From NCBI GenBank assembly GCA_964650905.1, contig CAZYVH010000079.1, positions 1-14,353 of the forward strand: 14,353 nucleotides of DNA, given 5' to 3'. Below, piece after piece: positions 1-8,133 of the stretch. Position 1 is the stretch's first letter; each line of letters opens with the position of its first letter. The translations under genes were made by a program, and so were the position numbers. The DNA comes from SZUA-36 sp964650905 (GTDB lineage: Bacteria; Pseudomonadota; Gammaproteobacteria; Xanthomonadales; SZUA-36). The notes beneath the pieces are model-generated. The model saw nothing but the letters and a program-made list of their open reading frames with translations. It ran no database searches and was not told the origin of the DNA.

Positions 1-300
1 TCCCAGCCATTGCCACTGACCACCACCGGCTCTTTGGTTTTTGGTCACAACATCGGTCAGGCTGCCCCCGGCATAGGAAATCGTGTATTTAACGCGCTTT
101 GAATGGCTCTTGTGATCGACCCACCAGGCATAGACATCCCGTGTGCCTGCCCCTGCGCTTGCCTCTGACCAGCGATAGGTTTTGACGCCTTTCTTTCTTC
201 TGGTTTCACGGTAATTGACACCATACTGCTGAGCATTGGTTTTGATTTTCCAGCGCCCTGTTTTGCTGGTCGAAGGATCATTGTTGTCAATAATGATTTC
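1..300 (-). other. Golvesin-C-like domain inserted in the RHS protein
   Basis: After the YD-repeat phrase EYVYFNGQPIAVY (about residues 1311-1323) and a Pro-rich linker, residues about 1338-1437 carry the pattern of the golvesin C-terminal/xanthan lyase-like beta-sandwich. The pattern is IIDNNDP, a Thr-Gly-x-Trp turn, YGVNY, a Trp, VYAWWVDH, YTISYAGG, and WQWLG at the window edge. In ordinary RHS proteins the HNDHLGTP-type core would follow the FNGQPIA phrase directly, so this module sits as an insertion before the core. It is probably an accessory binding or structural domain. The identification is from memory of the family pattern, and the domain is incomplete here. Confidence 0.7.
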
Positions 301-3300
301 GGAAGGTGGTGGTGTCGATGTTTTTGCAAGTTTTGAGTAAACGGCAATTGGCTGGCCGTTAAAGTACACATACTCGATCCTGGCAGAGCCATCGGTATTG
401 ATTTCGCCGAGAAGTTCACCGTTCAGCCCATAGACAAAGTGTGTGGTAATGCCACCCGCAGTCTTGCTGACCCGTTGGCCGCGACCGTCATAGGTATATG
501 TGGCGGCCACGGTATCGCCCCCAACATCACGGTCGCTGACCTGGCTCAGGCGGTTATGCTCACCATAGCGATAGAGCTTGCCGTAAGCTGCGGCATCCAG
601 CCTGTTAAGACGGTTACCAGCAGCGTCACGGTCAAAGCTCCAACCACTCTGGGTGGTCATGCGGTTGGACGAGGGTTCATAGGTGTAAGCATCATCCACC
701 ATGTCATTGAGGTAACGTGTGCGGTTGCCATTGGCGTCGTATTCAAAGGACTCGTTACCATAACCGCCAGCAGCGGTGGTCAGACGATAGAGACTGTCGT
801 AGCCAAAGGTCTGGCTGTCGGCCTGTGTGTTCTGGTCGGTGATGTTGAGGATATTGCCAGCCGCGTCATGACCGAACAGCCAGCTGAGCCCTGTGCCGGA
901 TTGCAGTTGAGCGAGTTCGTAGTCCTGGTCAAAGGTGGCGTTCATGGCAAGACCATTACCATAGGCGTATGTGCTCACAGGCCCGTAAGGCTCGTAAACA
1001 ACACCGTTTACCAGGTTCTCGGTCATCGTGTCGACAGTCTTGTCAACGGCAATCACCCGGCCGGCGGCGTCCAGTGTGTAGTCCACCCCCATCCCGGAAG
1101 GATAGACGATTTTTGTCACGCGGTCAGCCCCGTTGTATTGATAGCCAGTGGTATAGTTGCTTTCGTCGATGACCCGCACCACGCTGGTGACGTTGCCCCG
1201 TGCATCATAACCGTAACTTTCACTGCCCGCCGCATCCGTCATGCTGGTCAGACGTCCTGTTCCATTGGCACCTGCATCGTAAGTAAAAGTTACATCCAGC
1301 GTGTTGTCGGCATAATCAATCACTGTCAGGCGGTTGAGGGCATCGTAGACATAATCGACCCGCACACCACGTGCATCGGTACTTGTGGTGCGGTTACCGG
1401 CAGCATCGTATTCATAGGTGGTGGTGCGGGTATCCGGGCTGCTCAATTGCACCTGGTTGTCCAGACCATCGTAGCTGTATTGGGTAGTATTGCCCAGCGG
1501 ATCGCTGACACTGGCAAGATTATCCCGCGCATCATAGGTCATCAAGGTATCACCCAGCGTGGTGTCGATGGTTCTGGTCAACCTGTCCAGCGGATCATAT
1601 TCAAACATGGTGTTGTTGAAGTTGGGGTCCTTGATGCTGGTGCGGTTGTTATTGTTGTCATAACCATAAACGGTTTCATCGAGATTGCCGTCAACGACTT
1701 TTTGCAGACGGTTGAGCTGGTCATAGACACGGCCCATCTGGCGTTTTAGCGCACCCACGTCATTCAGTGTGTTCTCAACAGTGCGGTTACCAGCGGCATC
1801 GAGTGTGTACTCGATGCGGTTGTTGAAGTTATCAGCAATCGCAATCAGCCGATGGGCCGCATCGTATTCATAACGGCTAAAACTGCCATCGGGCTGGGTC
1901 ACACGCATCAGGTTGCCAACGTTGTCATAGATAAAAGCAGTCATCTGGCCATCGGTCGTGCGGCTCTGAATCCAGCCACGCGGATGGTAGCTCAATGTTG
2001 TTACCACATGATTGGGGTCTTCGACCTGTAAGGGTCTGCCATTGCCATCGTAGGCAAGGTACTCGGTGACCTGGCCGAGGGCATTGGTAATGGTGTGCAG
2101 GTCTCCTTTGAGGAACGCTCCGCCCGGATCATCGCTGGTGTAATAATCATAGCTGGTGGTATCAGACACATCGGTGCGTGGACCATCAACTACCTTGAGT
2201 TGCCCGACCAGTTCCATGATCGACGGTATCTCGTGGTAGTTGTAGGTCCAGCTACGGGTGGCGAATGTATTGGTATCGATCTCGGTACGGCTTAGTTTCT
2301 GGCCGCGTGCGTTGTAAGTGTAACGCGTGGTCTTGCCGGGTTCACGACGCTCGATAATACGATTGATGGTATTGTCCCAATCGGTTTCGATCACGCGCTC
2401 GGCCGGCGTACCGGCAGCCTCCGTGCGGCGGGTCTGGTGCAGAGAGTCGGCGTAGGTGTAGGTCGTCTGGTTGCCTTCACGGTCGGTACGGCTGGCGCGC
2501 CAGGTCGTTACCGGGTCGTAGTTGATGGTGATATCACCACGCGTATCTTTGATGGCGGTGGGTTTACGGAAGGCGTCTGCCGACATGGAATAGGTCTCGA
2601 CCTCGCCAAGGGGCCTTGTGACCCGGGTCATCGTCCAGTTCTCAGTTTCTCCGGCACGTTTGGTGTAGTTCAGCGTAACCCGGTCAGCCCCGCCGGCCAG
2701 TTCGCTACTGATCGGACGGGCACGTTCGTCATATTCAAAGGTGGAATAGCGCACACTGTTCTCATCCGTAACACCGGTGACCAGGAATTCACCGCGTGGC
2801 CTAAGATCCGGGTTCTGGTCTTCATAATGATAAATACGCTCACTCAGGTCCTCACGGATGACCCTGGTGAGTTGTTGGTTCCAGCCTATGTACGCGGGTA
2901 CGCTCGCCGGGCGCTTGTACCGGTATTGAATCGCGTCACCAGAAGGCAGGGTCACCGAAGCCACCAGGCCGTCCGCGTTGTAATTGAACTTGAGGCTGCG
3001 GCCCTGTTGGTCCATAACCAAATCAACGGTATCATCCGCAGTATAAGAAATCGTGGTCAGGTGGTAAGCACCGGTCGTGTTTTCAATACCGACCAACTTG
3101 CCGACGCTATCAAACGACTTGAGTTCGCCGCCTGGACTCAACAATTCCCAGCCAGAGCTTAGCGGTTTTAGTAACTTGCCGGAAGTGCTCTCGGAACGAT
3201 AAACCGAACAGGTCGGCGCATCCACACAGTGATAGCGCTCAACACTACCCCTGCCATCGATGTGCCGCTTGGCATCGGTAGTAAGAGGCAATATCCGTTC

Positions 3301-4311
3301 GCTGTAATTGTGTGACCAGCCACGGCCCATGGCAGCGTAATCGGGGTAAAACATCTCTGATTGATAATAACGGGTAAGTTCAAGTGTGGGTGATTTGAAG
3401 TCAGGTTCCCTGAGTGATTTCACACCGGTTGTGGGGTGACAAGGGTGCTCGGTCTGACACGGACCCGGTGCCTGCTCCTTCGGGTGGCCCAGTTGTTTCA
3501 ATCTGGCCTCAAAATGATTGCTGCAAGACGGGCCCGAAGGTGGCAGGGTGCCGATATCGGAGTAGCCTTGTGGGCACCCCTTGATAGAAAGACTAATGAC
3601 GCCATGGGTAGCGTAGCGGTTGTAGTTTTGTGGATCTGAACAACTGTTGAAGTGAGGCCAGTATTTAACAACAACACGGCGGGAGTGCTTGACTTCGTAA
3701 GTTTGGGTACCATCAGACAGTGCCGGTCCATAGTTGTATCCACCAAATTCCCACGGCGTTTCTTCCGTAATTTCGTGGGCACAATATGAAGCGTAATTGT
3801 TATTTATTCCTGTGATGGCATCCTGATAGTTTCTACACAAACCGGCATCTGTCAGACCAGGTGGCGAATTGCCCCTACACCGGTTGAATCCGAATTGGTC
3901 AACAATCGCGCAATCACCACACGGGTTATGACGCATTGCGTCTGCGCTCATGAACAGAAGCGGCGACTGAGATGGGTCCTTGGGTATGTACTCCGGTCTG
4001 ACGCAATATTTATAGGAGATCATATCTTTGAAATACTGATCCCCGTCGGGGCAATGTCTGGACAACTCAGAACCTGGCTGACCTGCTCCTGATGCGTAAT
4101 ATATGTCATTCAATGCCGGCCCTGGAGTGGCGTATTGTTGATTGCCAGACCAGTCAGACGTCCAGCGAACCTCCAGTTCCCCGGCACGGGATGTCTGCGG
4201 ACAAGCAATGAGGCAAATTGCATAAATAAAAATCAAACGACCACTGATGAACACACGATGGTCAGTGAATTTGAACCCTTGATGATGGAACAATCTTAAC
4301 AAAAACAACAT
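1..4311 (-). CDS. Secreted RHS/YD-repeat protein, C-terminus beyond window
   Basis: The minus strand reads open from an ATG at 4311-4309 to position 1, 1437 codons without a stop, so the gene is cut by the left edge. A Sec-type signal peptide is likely: a basic N-region, a hydrophobic stretch at residues 26-35, and cleavage after Ser-Arg-Ala near residue 43. A GTG at residue 20 would give a more ordinary signal length. Residues 44-291 form an unrecognised, cysteine-rich region with 12 Cys. Residues about 285-360 resemble the DUF6531 RHS entry segment (CHPTTG, RYYQS, GRGWSHNY). Residues about 440-1320 are YD repeats (YEYDAAGNRT, YGYDNNNNRT and many variants). From about 1338 a golvesin-C-like module begins. 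RHS proteins fold into a shell around their C-terminal part, which is not visible here. No VgrG, PAAR or immunity gene is adjacent, so Sec export rather than type VI delivery is more likely. Function unknown. Confidence 0.93.
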   Translation of the reverse strand, partial: MLFLLRLFHHQGFKFTDHRVFISGRLIFIYAICLIACPQTSRAGELEVRWTSDWSGNQQYATPGPALNDIYYASGAGQPGSELSRHCPDGDQYFKDMISYKYCVRPEYIPKDPSQSPLLFMSADAMRHNPCGDCAIVDQFGFNRCRGNSPPGLTDAGLCRNYQDAITGINNNYASYCAHEITEETPWEFGGYNYGPALSDGTQTYEVKHSRRVVVKYWPHFNSCSDPQNYNRYATHGVISLSIKGCPQGYSDIGTLPPSGPSCSNHFEARLKQLGHPKEQAPGPCQTEHPCHPTTGVKSLREPDFKSPTLELTRYYQSEMFYPDYAAMGRGWSHNYSERILPLTTDAKRHIDGRGSVERYHCVDAPTCSVYRSESTSGKLLKPLSSGWELLSPGGELKSFDSVGKLVGIENTTGAYHLTTISYTADDTVDLVMDQQGRSLKFNYNADGLVASVTLPSGDAIQYRYKRPASVPAYIGWNQQLTRVIREDLSERIYHYEDQNPDLRPRGEFLVTGVTDENSVRYSTFEYDERARPISSELAGGADRVTLNYTKRAGETENWTMTRVTRPLGEVETYSMSADAFRKPTAIKDTRGDITINYDPVTTWRASRTDREGNQTTYTYADSLHQTRRTEAAGTPAERVIETDWDNTINRIIERREPGKTTRYTYNARGQKLSRTEIDTNTFATRSWTYNYHEIPSIMELVGQLKVVDGPRTDVSDTTSYDYYTSDDPGGAFLKGDLHTITNALGQVTEYLAYDGNGRPLQVEDPNHVVTTLSYHPRGWIQSRTTDGQMTAFIYDNVGNLMRVTQPDGSFSRYEYDAAHRLIAIADNFNNRIEYTLDAAGNRTVENTLNDVGALKRQMGRVYDQLNRLQKVVDGNLDETVYGYDNNNNRTSIKDPNFNNTMFEYDPLDRLTRTIDTTLGDTLMTYDARDNLASVSDPLGNTTQYSYDGLDNQVQLSSPDTRTTTYEYDAAGNRTTSTDARGVRVDYVYDALNRLTVIDYADNTLDVTFTYDAGANGTGRLTSMTDAAGSESYGYDARGNVTSVVRVIDESNYTTGYQYNGADRVTKIVYPSGMGVDYTLDAAGRVIAVDKTVDTMTENLVNGVVYEPYGPVSTYAYGNGLAMNATFDQDYELAQLQSGTGLSWLFGHDAAGNILNITDQNTQADSQTFGYDSLYRLTTAAGGYGNESFEYDANGNRTRYLNDMVDDAYTYEPSSNRMTTQSGWSFDRDAAGNRLNRLDAAAYGKLYRYGEHNRLSQVSDRDVGGDTVAATYTYDGRGQRVSKTAGGITTHFVYGLNGELLGEINTDGSARIEYVYFNGQPIAVYSKLAKTSTPPPSEIIIDNNDPSTSKTGRWKIKTNAQQYGVNYRETRRKKGVKTYRWSEASAGAGTRDVYAWWVDHKSHSKRVKYTISYAGGSLTDVVTKNQRAGGGQWQWLG

Positions 4312-4501
4312 AGCCTTCCCCCCCTGTAAATACCCTGATTATTTGCGAGAATTCACTGCGGAATAAACTGTTGGTTACGTCCGAATTCACGCTTTGTTTA
4401 CCAGGGCACGGCATAGAGTTACCTTAAACTTCCCGGGTCAGGAAGAACATGGCAATCCGGCTTGAACATGTGTAGGTAAATTGAGGTTTCAACAGCAACC
4501 C

Positions 4502-4521
4502 GGTGGACATAAATGCCCACC
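4502..4521. terminator. Hairpin downstream of djlA, possible terminator
   Basis: GGTGGACAT and ATGCCCACC form a 9-bp inverted repeat with one mismatch (a G-U pair on the minus-strand RNA) and a two-base centre. It lies about 40 bases past the djlA stop, between djlA and the RHS gene on the same strand. There is no T-run after it on the minus strand, so a factor-independent terminator is unproven. The rest of 4312-4559 shows only a weak promoter-like stretch for the RHS gene, with a TTTATT / AATAAT pair on the minus strand spaced 18. Confidence 0.35.
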
Positions 4522-4559
4522 CTATCCATTTGCACCACGGGCGGTGTGAGGATTCCTGG

Positions 4560-5372
4560 TTACCTGATCCCTTTTGAGGCCTTTATCTTGTCGTAAGCGG
4601 CGTTGATTTCCCGCACCCTTTTTTTGGCCATGTCCATCATTTCATCGGGTAAACCGCGTGAAACCAGTTTGTCGGGATGGTACTGGGCGACCAGCTTGCG
4701 ATAGGCACGTTTGATCTCCTGGGCATTGGCATTGGTCTTAATACCCAGCGTCGCATAAGATTGCTGTAAAGAGCCACCCTGATCAGGGCGACGTTGTTGC
4801 CGGTTACCTGCGGCAGAGTAAGCCCCGCCCTGGCGCGCACGCAGCATGGCTGAGAAGATGTTTTCCGGTATGTGTAATACGGCACAGACCCGAGCCAGGA
4901 TGCCCTGTTCGGCTGTAGTCAGTCCACCATCGGCCAGCGCGGCCTGGAGCAATAATTCGATGAACATGATACGCAGATCCTGTCTGAACATCGATTGGCG
5001 GACAAATTCGCTGAGGACAGCCTCCAGGTTGAAGTCAGACGCTTTACCCTGTTGAAAAAAATGGATGGCCCGCTGGCGCTCGTCCTCGGTCAATTGTAAG
5101 CGCCGCATCAATTGCTCGGCAGCGGCAATTTCGGCCTGGGTCACACGCCCGTCCGCCTTGCTGATATGACCAAGGGTGGAAAATACGGCGCCGAAAAATG
5201 CATCACGTGTACGGTTAACACCACCACCCAGGCCATACCAGAAACGGTCGACAAGGTGACCCAAAAACAGTCCGAAGAGGGCACCGGTAATACCGCCTCT
5301 TAACAGCCCGATGACTGCGCCGATCAACTTGCCCCACCAGTGATTGGGTATTTTGAAACCCTGTGTGCCCAT
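4560..5372 (-). CDS. djlA: DjlA, membrane-anchored J-domain co-chaperone
   Basis: This 270-residue protein matches DjlA in length (E. coli about 271) and architecture. Residues 16-41 are a glycine-rich membrane segment with GxxxG spacing (KLIGAVIGLL...LFLGHLVDRF). Residues about 55-180 are a TerB-like helical domain with an acidic KADG turn. A polar, low-complexity linker spans about 181-204. A C-terminal J domain (about 205-266) carries the essential HPD triad at 232-234, followed by the KRVREINAAYDKIK helix. DjlA stimulates the ATPase of DnaK at the inner membrane, and in E. coli its overproduction activates the Rcs envelope stress pathway. The start is the ATG at 5372, and the ribosome site upstream is weak (AGGGA about 12 bases away). 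It is divergent from purC, with only 79 bases between the two start codons. An Arg at position 25 inside the membrane segment is slightly unusual. Identification is firm. Confidence 0.95.
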   Translation of the reverse strand: MGTQGFKIPNHWWGKLIGAVIGLLRGGITGALFGLFLGHLVDRFWYGLGGGVNRTRDAFFGAVFSTLGHISKADGRVTQAEIAAAEQLMRRLQLTEDERQRAIHFFQQGKASDFNLEAVLSEFVRQSMFRQDLRIMFIELLLQAALADGGLTTAEQGILARVCAVLHIPENIFSAMLRARQGGAYSAAGNRQQRRPDQGGSLQQSYATLGIKTNANAQEIKRAYRKLVAQYHPDKLVSRGLPDEMMDMAKKRVREINAAYDKIKASKGIR

Positions 5373-5412
5373 AGATAATGTTGTTCCCTATAAAAGCATA
5401 AGCGTGCAAGTA

Positions 5413-5418
5413 TATAAT
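5413..5418 (+). promoter_or_regulatory. Candidate -10 box for purC in the djlA-purC divergent gap
   Basis: A perfect TATAAT lies at 5413-5418, 33 bases before the purC start. No good -35 box is present at the usual distance. The same AT-rich block read on the minus strand (AATTATATA) could serve djlA. The 79-base gap must hold both promoters. No PurR-like palindrome was recognised. Confidence 0.4.
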
Positions 5419-5451
5419 TGCCGCGTCGCCCGTCACAGTAAAAAAGGAAAA

Positions 5452-6369
5452 ATGGTGAACCACAGCGAATTACTGGCGGATGCCCTGGCATACACTACCG
5501 ATATGGTTACCAACCTGAAGTTGTTGCACCAGGGTAAGGTCCGTGACTGCTTTGCAATCGATGATAAACACATGCTGATCGTAGCCTCCGACCGGCTTTC
5601 AGCCTTTGATGTTATCTTACCCAACCCGGTCCCGGGAAAGGGTGTCATGCTCACACAGATTTCCAATTTCTGGTTCGAACAGACCCGCAACATCATTGCC
5701 AACCACCTGACCGGACTACCGCTTCAGAGTGTCATCGATGATCCTCAACTGCTTGCAGTACTCAAAGACCGGGCGGTGATTGTGCGGCGTCTGAAGGCGG
5801 TACCACTGGAGGCCATCGTAAGGGGTTATATCATCGGCTCCGGCTGGAAGGACTACCAGCAAAGCGGAGCCATCTGCGGTATTGACCTGCCAACGGGTCT
5901 CAAACAGGCTGATAAGCTGCCCAGAGTGCTGTTTACACCTTCCACAAAAGCGGCCGCCGGTGATCATGATGAGAATGTGGACTTTGAACAGGTCGCCGGT
6001 CTGATCGGCGTAGACCTGGCCAGCACGATCAGGGACGCAAGTATTGAGATTTACGAATTTGCCCGCTGCCACGCGCTCGAACGCGGCATCATCATCGCCG
6101 ATACCAAGTTTGAATTTGGTCTGGATGAAGCAGGCAAACTTTACCTGATGGATGAAGTCCTGACACCGGACTCCTCGCGTTTCTGGCCGCAGGAAAGTTG
6201 GCAGCCCGGCAGCAGTCCGCCCAGTTTTGACAAACAGTACGTGCGCGATTACCTGGAAACGCTGGACTGGAACAAACGGGCGCCCGGACCAGCCCTGCCG
6301 GCTGATATCGTAGCGGCGACGGTAAAAAAGTATGCCGAAGCCTGTCAGCGTCTGACGAGTAACGTCTGA
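5452..6369 (+). CDS. purC: PurC, SAICAR synthase
   Basis: Phosphoribosylaminoimidazole-succinocarboxamide synthase joins CAIR and aspartate using ATP in purine synthesis, in the cytoplasm. The 305-residue product belongs to the roughly 300-residue form of the family. Visible motifs are HQGKVRDCF (26-34), SDRLSAFDV (47-54), NPVPGKG (58-64), EAIVRGYIIGSGWKDYQQSG (120-139), FTPSTKAAAGDHDENV (161-176), ADTKFEFG, and the MDEVLTPDSSRFWP segment near the C-terminus that forms part of the active site. The frame is open upstream to 5344, but the ribosome site AAGGAA at 5444-5449 decides the start. The ATG at 5452 is only two to three bases from it, and the adjacent GTG at 5455 has better spacing and may be used as well. 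The gene appears monocistronic, with the next gene 106 bases downstream. Confidence 0.97.
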   Translation: MVNHSELLADALAYTTDMVTNLKLLHQGKVRDCFAIDDKHMLIVASDRLSAFDVILPNPVPGKGVMLTQISNFWFEQTRNIIANHLTGLPLQSVIDDPQLLAVLKDRAVIVRRLKAVPLEAIVRGYIIGSGWKDYQQSGAICGIDLPTGLKQADKLPRVLFTPSTKAAAGDHDENVDFEQVAGLIGVDLASTIRDASIEIYEFARCHALERGIIIADTKFEFGLDEAGKLYLMDEVLTPDSSRFWPQESWQPGSSPPSFDKQYVRDYLETLDWNKRAPGPALPADIVAATVKKYAEACQRLTSNV

Positions 6370-6430
6370 GATTGCAAGCCGGGAATGGGTGGTAGTGAAT
6401 ATTTGAAAGTTTAAACGGCCTTGCCGGGTC

Positions 6431-6461
6431 TTGAAATGAATAGCGACAAGTTTCATTTCAA
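6431..6461. repeat. Perfect 10-bp inverted repeat before the cupredoxin gene
   Basis: TTGAAATGAA (6431-6440) and TTCATTTCAA (6452-6461) are exact reverse complements around an 11-base centre. The right arm ends four bases before the AAGG ribosome site (6466-6469) of the cupredoxin gene, and the element lies 62 bases after the purC stop. It could be an operator for a dimeric regulator or a 5' leader hairpin that affects translation. No T-run follows, so it is a poor terminator for purC. Confidence 0.6.
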
Positions 6462-6475
6462 CCTCAAGGCATGAC

Positions 6476-7648
6476 ATGTTTGAACGATGCACATTCAAAT
6501 TCAAGTATCCGTTTGGCAAGCTGCTCTTTTCAGGACTGACACTCATTCTGCCAGTCCTGGCGCAGGCTGCAACCATCGAAGTGATGGTTCTGGACCCACG
6601 TTCGTTCAGCCCCAGGGAAATCACGATCGAGGTCGGTGATACGGTCCGCTGGATCAACGCCTCGGGTGGTAACCGCCACGATGTCACCGCGGATGATTTC
6701 AGCTGGAATTCCGTAACGTCCCCGGGCTTCACTTTCGAGCGCACGTTCAACACGGCCGGCGACATTCTCTATCACTGCACCGTCCACTCACGTCCCGCCA
6801 GCCAGGGTGGTGTCAATATGAATGGTACCGTCCACGTGCAGGCGGCCGTACCCATGACCGATGTCGGGGTCGATGCCGTTGAGGCAACCGATGGCGCTTA
6901 CCAGACCGGTACTGCTTTTGAGGCCAGCGCGACACTAACAAACAACAGTGGTGAGGATTCAGGCGCCTTCAATATTAAATATTATGCGTCCGCAGACGTA
7001 ACGATCACTGCAGCGGACACCCTGCTGGCAACACAAAACATCACCAACATTGCGATGGACGCCAGCAAGAACTTCGCAGCCAGCCTGACACTACCTGCCA
7101 GTCTGGCGGCAGGCGATTATTTTATCGGTGCGATTATTGACCTCGATGACACCAATACGGGTAATAACAGCAATGTTGATGCGGCCCCGATTTTTGTCTA
7201 CAGGGACTTCATCATCAACGCTGGTCTGAACGATGCATGGTTCGACCCGGTCACCGACGGCCAGGGATTTTTTATCACGGTTTTTCCTGACCTGAACGCT
7301 GTTACCCTGGCGTGGTTTACCTACGACACAGAAGAGCCAGCCATGGATGCAACGGCCAATCTGGGTGATCCAGGGCAGCGCTGGCTGACCGCATTCGGTC
7401 TCATTGAGGGTAACCACTCGGTCATGGATATCACCGTCACCTCCGGTGGACTATTCGATGACCCAGCCGAAGTCAGCCGTATCCAGGATGGTACCATCAC
7501 GCTGGAATTCAATAATTGCAGGGAGGGTAACGCCAGTTACGATATCCCCTCCATCGGTGCCATTGACGTGGTACCGATCCAGCGCGTAGCAATTGATAAT
7601 GCGGTATTGTGTGAAGCGTTGCTGAGAGAAGCGACACAGACCCCATAG
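6476..7648 (+). CDS. Exported cupredoxin-CARDB multidomain protein
   Basis: This 390-residue protein has a Sec signal peptide (basic residues 4-15, hydrophobic 16-28, cleavage near AQA at 29-31). Residues about 33-121 are a plastocyanin-like cupredoxin domain: VGDTVRWIN, then His68 (RHDV), Cys101 and His104 (YHCTVH), and Met115 (NMNGT). This is a complete type 1 copper ligand set, so electron transfer or copper binding in the periplasm is likely. Residues about 128-240 resemble a CARDB beta-sandwich (TLTNNSGEDSG..., DTNTGNNS). Residues about 243-385 form an unnamed domain (NAGLNDAWFDP, DGQGFFI, AWFTYDT, LGDPGQRWLTA) with a likely Cys-Cys pair. I recall this last domain from other gammaproteobacterial exported proteins but know no function. 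The ATG at 6476 is chosen because AAGG lies six bases upstream. It is convergent with gcvH. Confidence 0.85.
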   Translation: MFERCTFKFKYPFGKLLFSGLTLILPVLAQAATIEVMVLDPRSFSPREITIEVGDTVRWINASGGNRHDVTADDFSWNSVTSPGFTFERTFNTAGDILYHCTVHSRPASQGGVNMNGTVHVQAAVPMTDVGVDAVEATDGAYQTGTAFEASATLTNNSGEDSGAFNIKYYASADVTITAADTLLATQNITNIAMDASKNFAASLTLPASLAAGDYFIGAIIDLDDTNTGNNSNVDAAPIFVYRDFIINAGLNDAWFDPVTDGQGFFITVFPDLNAVTLAWFTYDTEEPAMDATANLGDPGQRWLTAFGLIEGNHSVMDITVTSGGLFDDPAEVSRIQDGTITLEFNNCREGNASYDIPSIGAIDVVPIQRVAIDNAVLCEALLREATQTP

Positions 7649-7667
7649 GCACAGAATCGGCAACACG

Positions 7668-7694
7668 CTGGCCGGTGAAATCAAAACCGGTCAG
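7668..7694. terminator. Stem-loop between convergent cupredoxin and gcvH genes
   Basis: CTGGCCGGT (7668-7676) pairs with ACCGGTCAG (7686-7694) around a nine-base loop, with one G-U pair in plus-strand RNA. It fills the 62-base gap between two convergent genes, the usual place for a shared bidirectional terminator. Neither side has a clear T-run, so the call is moderate. Confidence 0.45.
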
Positions 7695-7710
7695 GCTTCC
7701 CCAAAGGCGG

Positions 7711-8097
7711 TTATTCTGCCAGTGATGCCTCGTAAGCTTCCGCATCCAACAGGTCTTCCTGCTCCGTGGAATCACTGAGTTTAACCTGAAATAACCAACC
7801 ATCGTTATAGGGGTCGGAATTGATGATCGCAGGGTCCGCATCCAGTTCCTCATTGACCGCTGTAACCTGACCAGAGACCGGCGCATAAATATCCGATGCT
7901 GCCTTGACGGACTCAACTACGGCACAGGGATCGCCCTGGGATATCTCATCACCGACCGCAGGTAATTCCACGTAGACCAGGTCACCGAGCGCCTCCTGGG
8001 CATGATCGGTGATCCCGATACGGGCATTGTTATCTTCTTCGGTACTCACCCATTCGTGGGATTCGGTATACTGCAGGTAAGTTGGAACATTGCTCAT
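7711..8097 (-). CDS. gcvH: GcvH, glycine cleavage system H protein
   Basis: H is the lipoyl carrier of the glycine cleavage complex. It moves the aminomethyl group between P, T and L proteins in the cytoplasm. The 128-residue length is normal. Features are the N-terminal YTESHEWV segment (10-17), the central GDLVYVELP strand, and the lipoylation loop VVESVKAASDIYAP with the acceptor lysine at residue 65. The C-terminal half carries NSDPYNDGWLFQVKL. The start ATG at 8097 has AAGG nine bases upstream. The gene follows gcvT on the same strand after 36 bases, so the two are surely co-transcribed. gcvP does not follow: the next gene downstream is convergent, so the P protein must be encoded elsewhere. 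Confidence 0.97.
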   Translation of the reverse strand: MSNVPTYLQYTESHEWVSTEEDNNARIGITDHAQEALGDLVYVELPAVGDEISQGDPCAVVESVKAASDIYAPVSGQVTAVNEELDADPAIINSDPYNDGWLFQVKLSDSTEQEDLLDAEAYEASLAE

Positions 8098-8133
8098 GCT
8101 GTCATGCCTTTTCGTTTGAAATAATTCTAGCTT

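Noticed and set aside
439..1749. A 436-codon open frame on the plus strand, antisense to the RHS gene.
   Set aside because: It is the mirror of the repetitive YD-repeat coding on the minus strand. Its translation has no recognisable domain, and the minus frame is continuous for 1437 codons with clear motifs.
1..4311. RHS protein as a type VI secretion effector or polymorphic toxin.
   Set aside because: It has a Sec signal peptide, no PAAR or VgrG neighbour, and the C-terminal part that would show a toxin is outside the window.
5716..6765. A 349-codon minus-strand open frame across purC and the next gene.
   Set aside because: It is antisense to two well-identified plus-strand genes and its translation matches no family I know.
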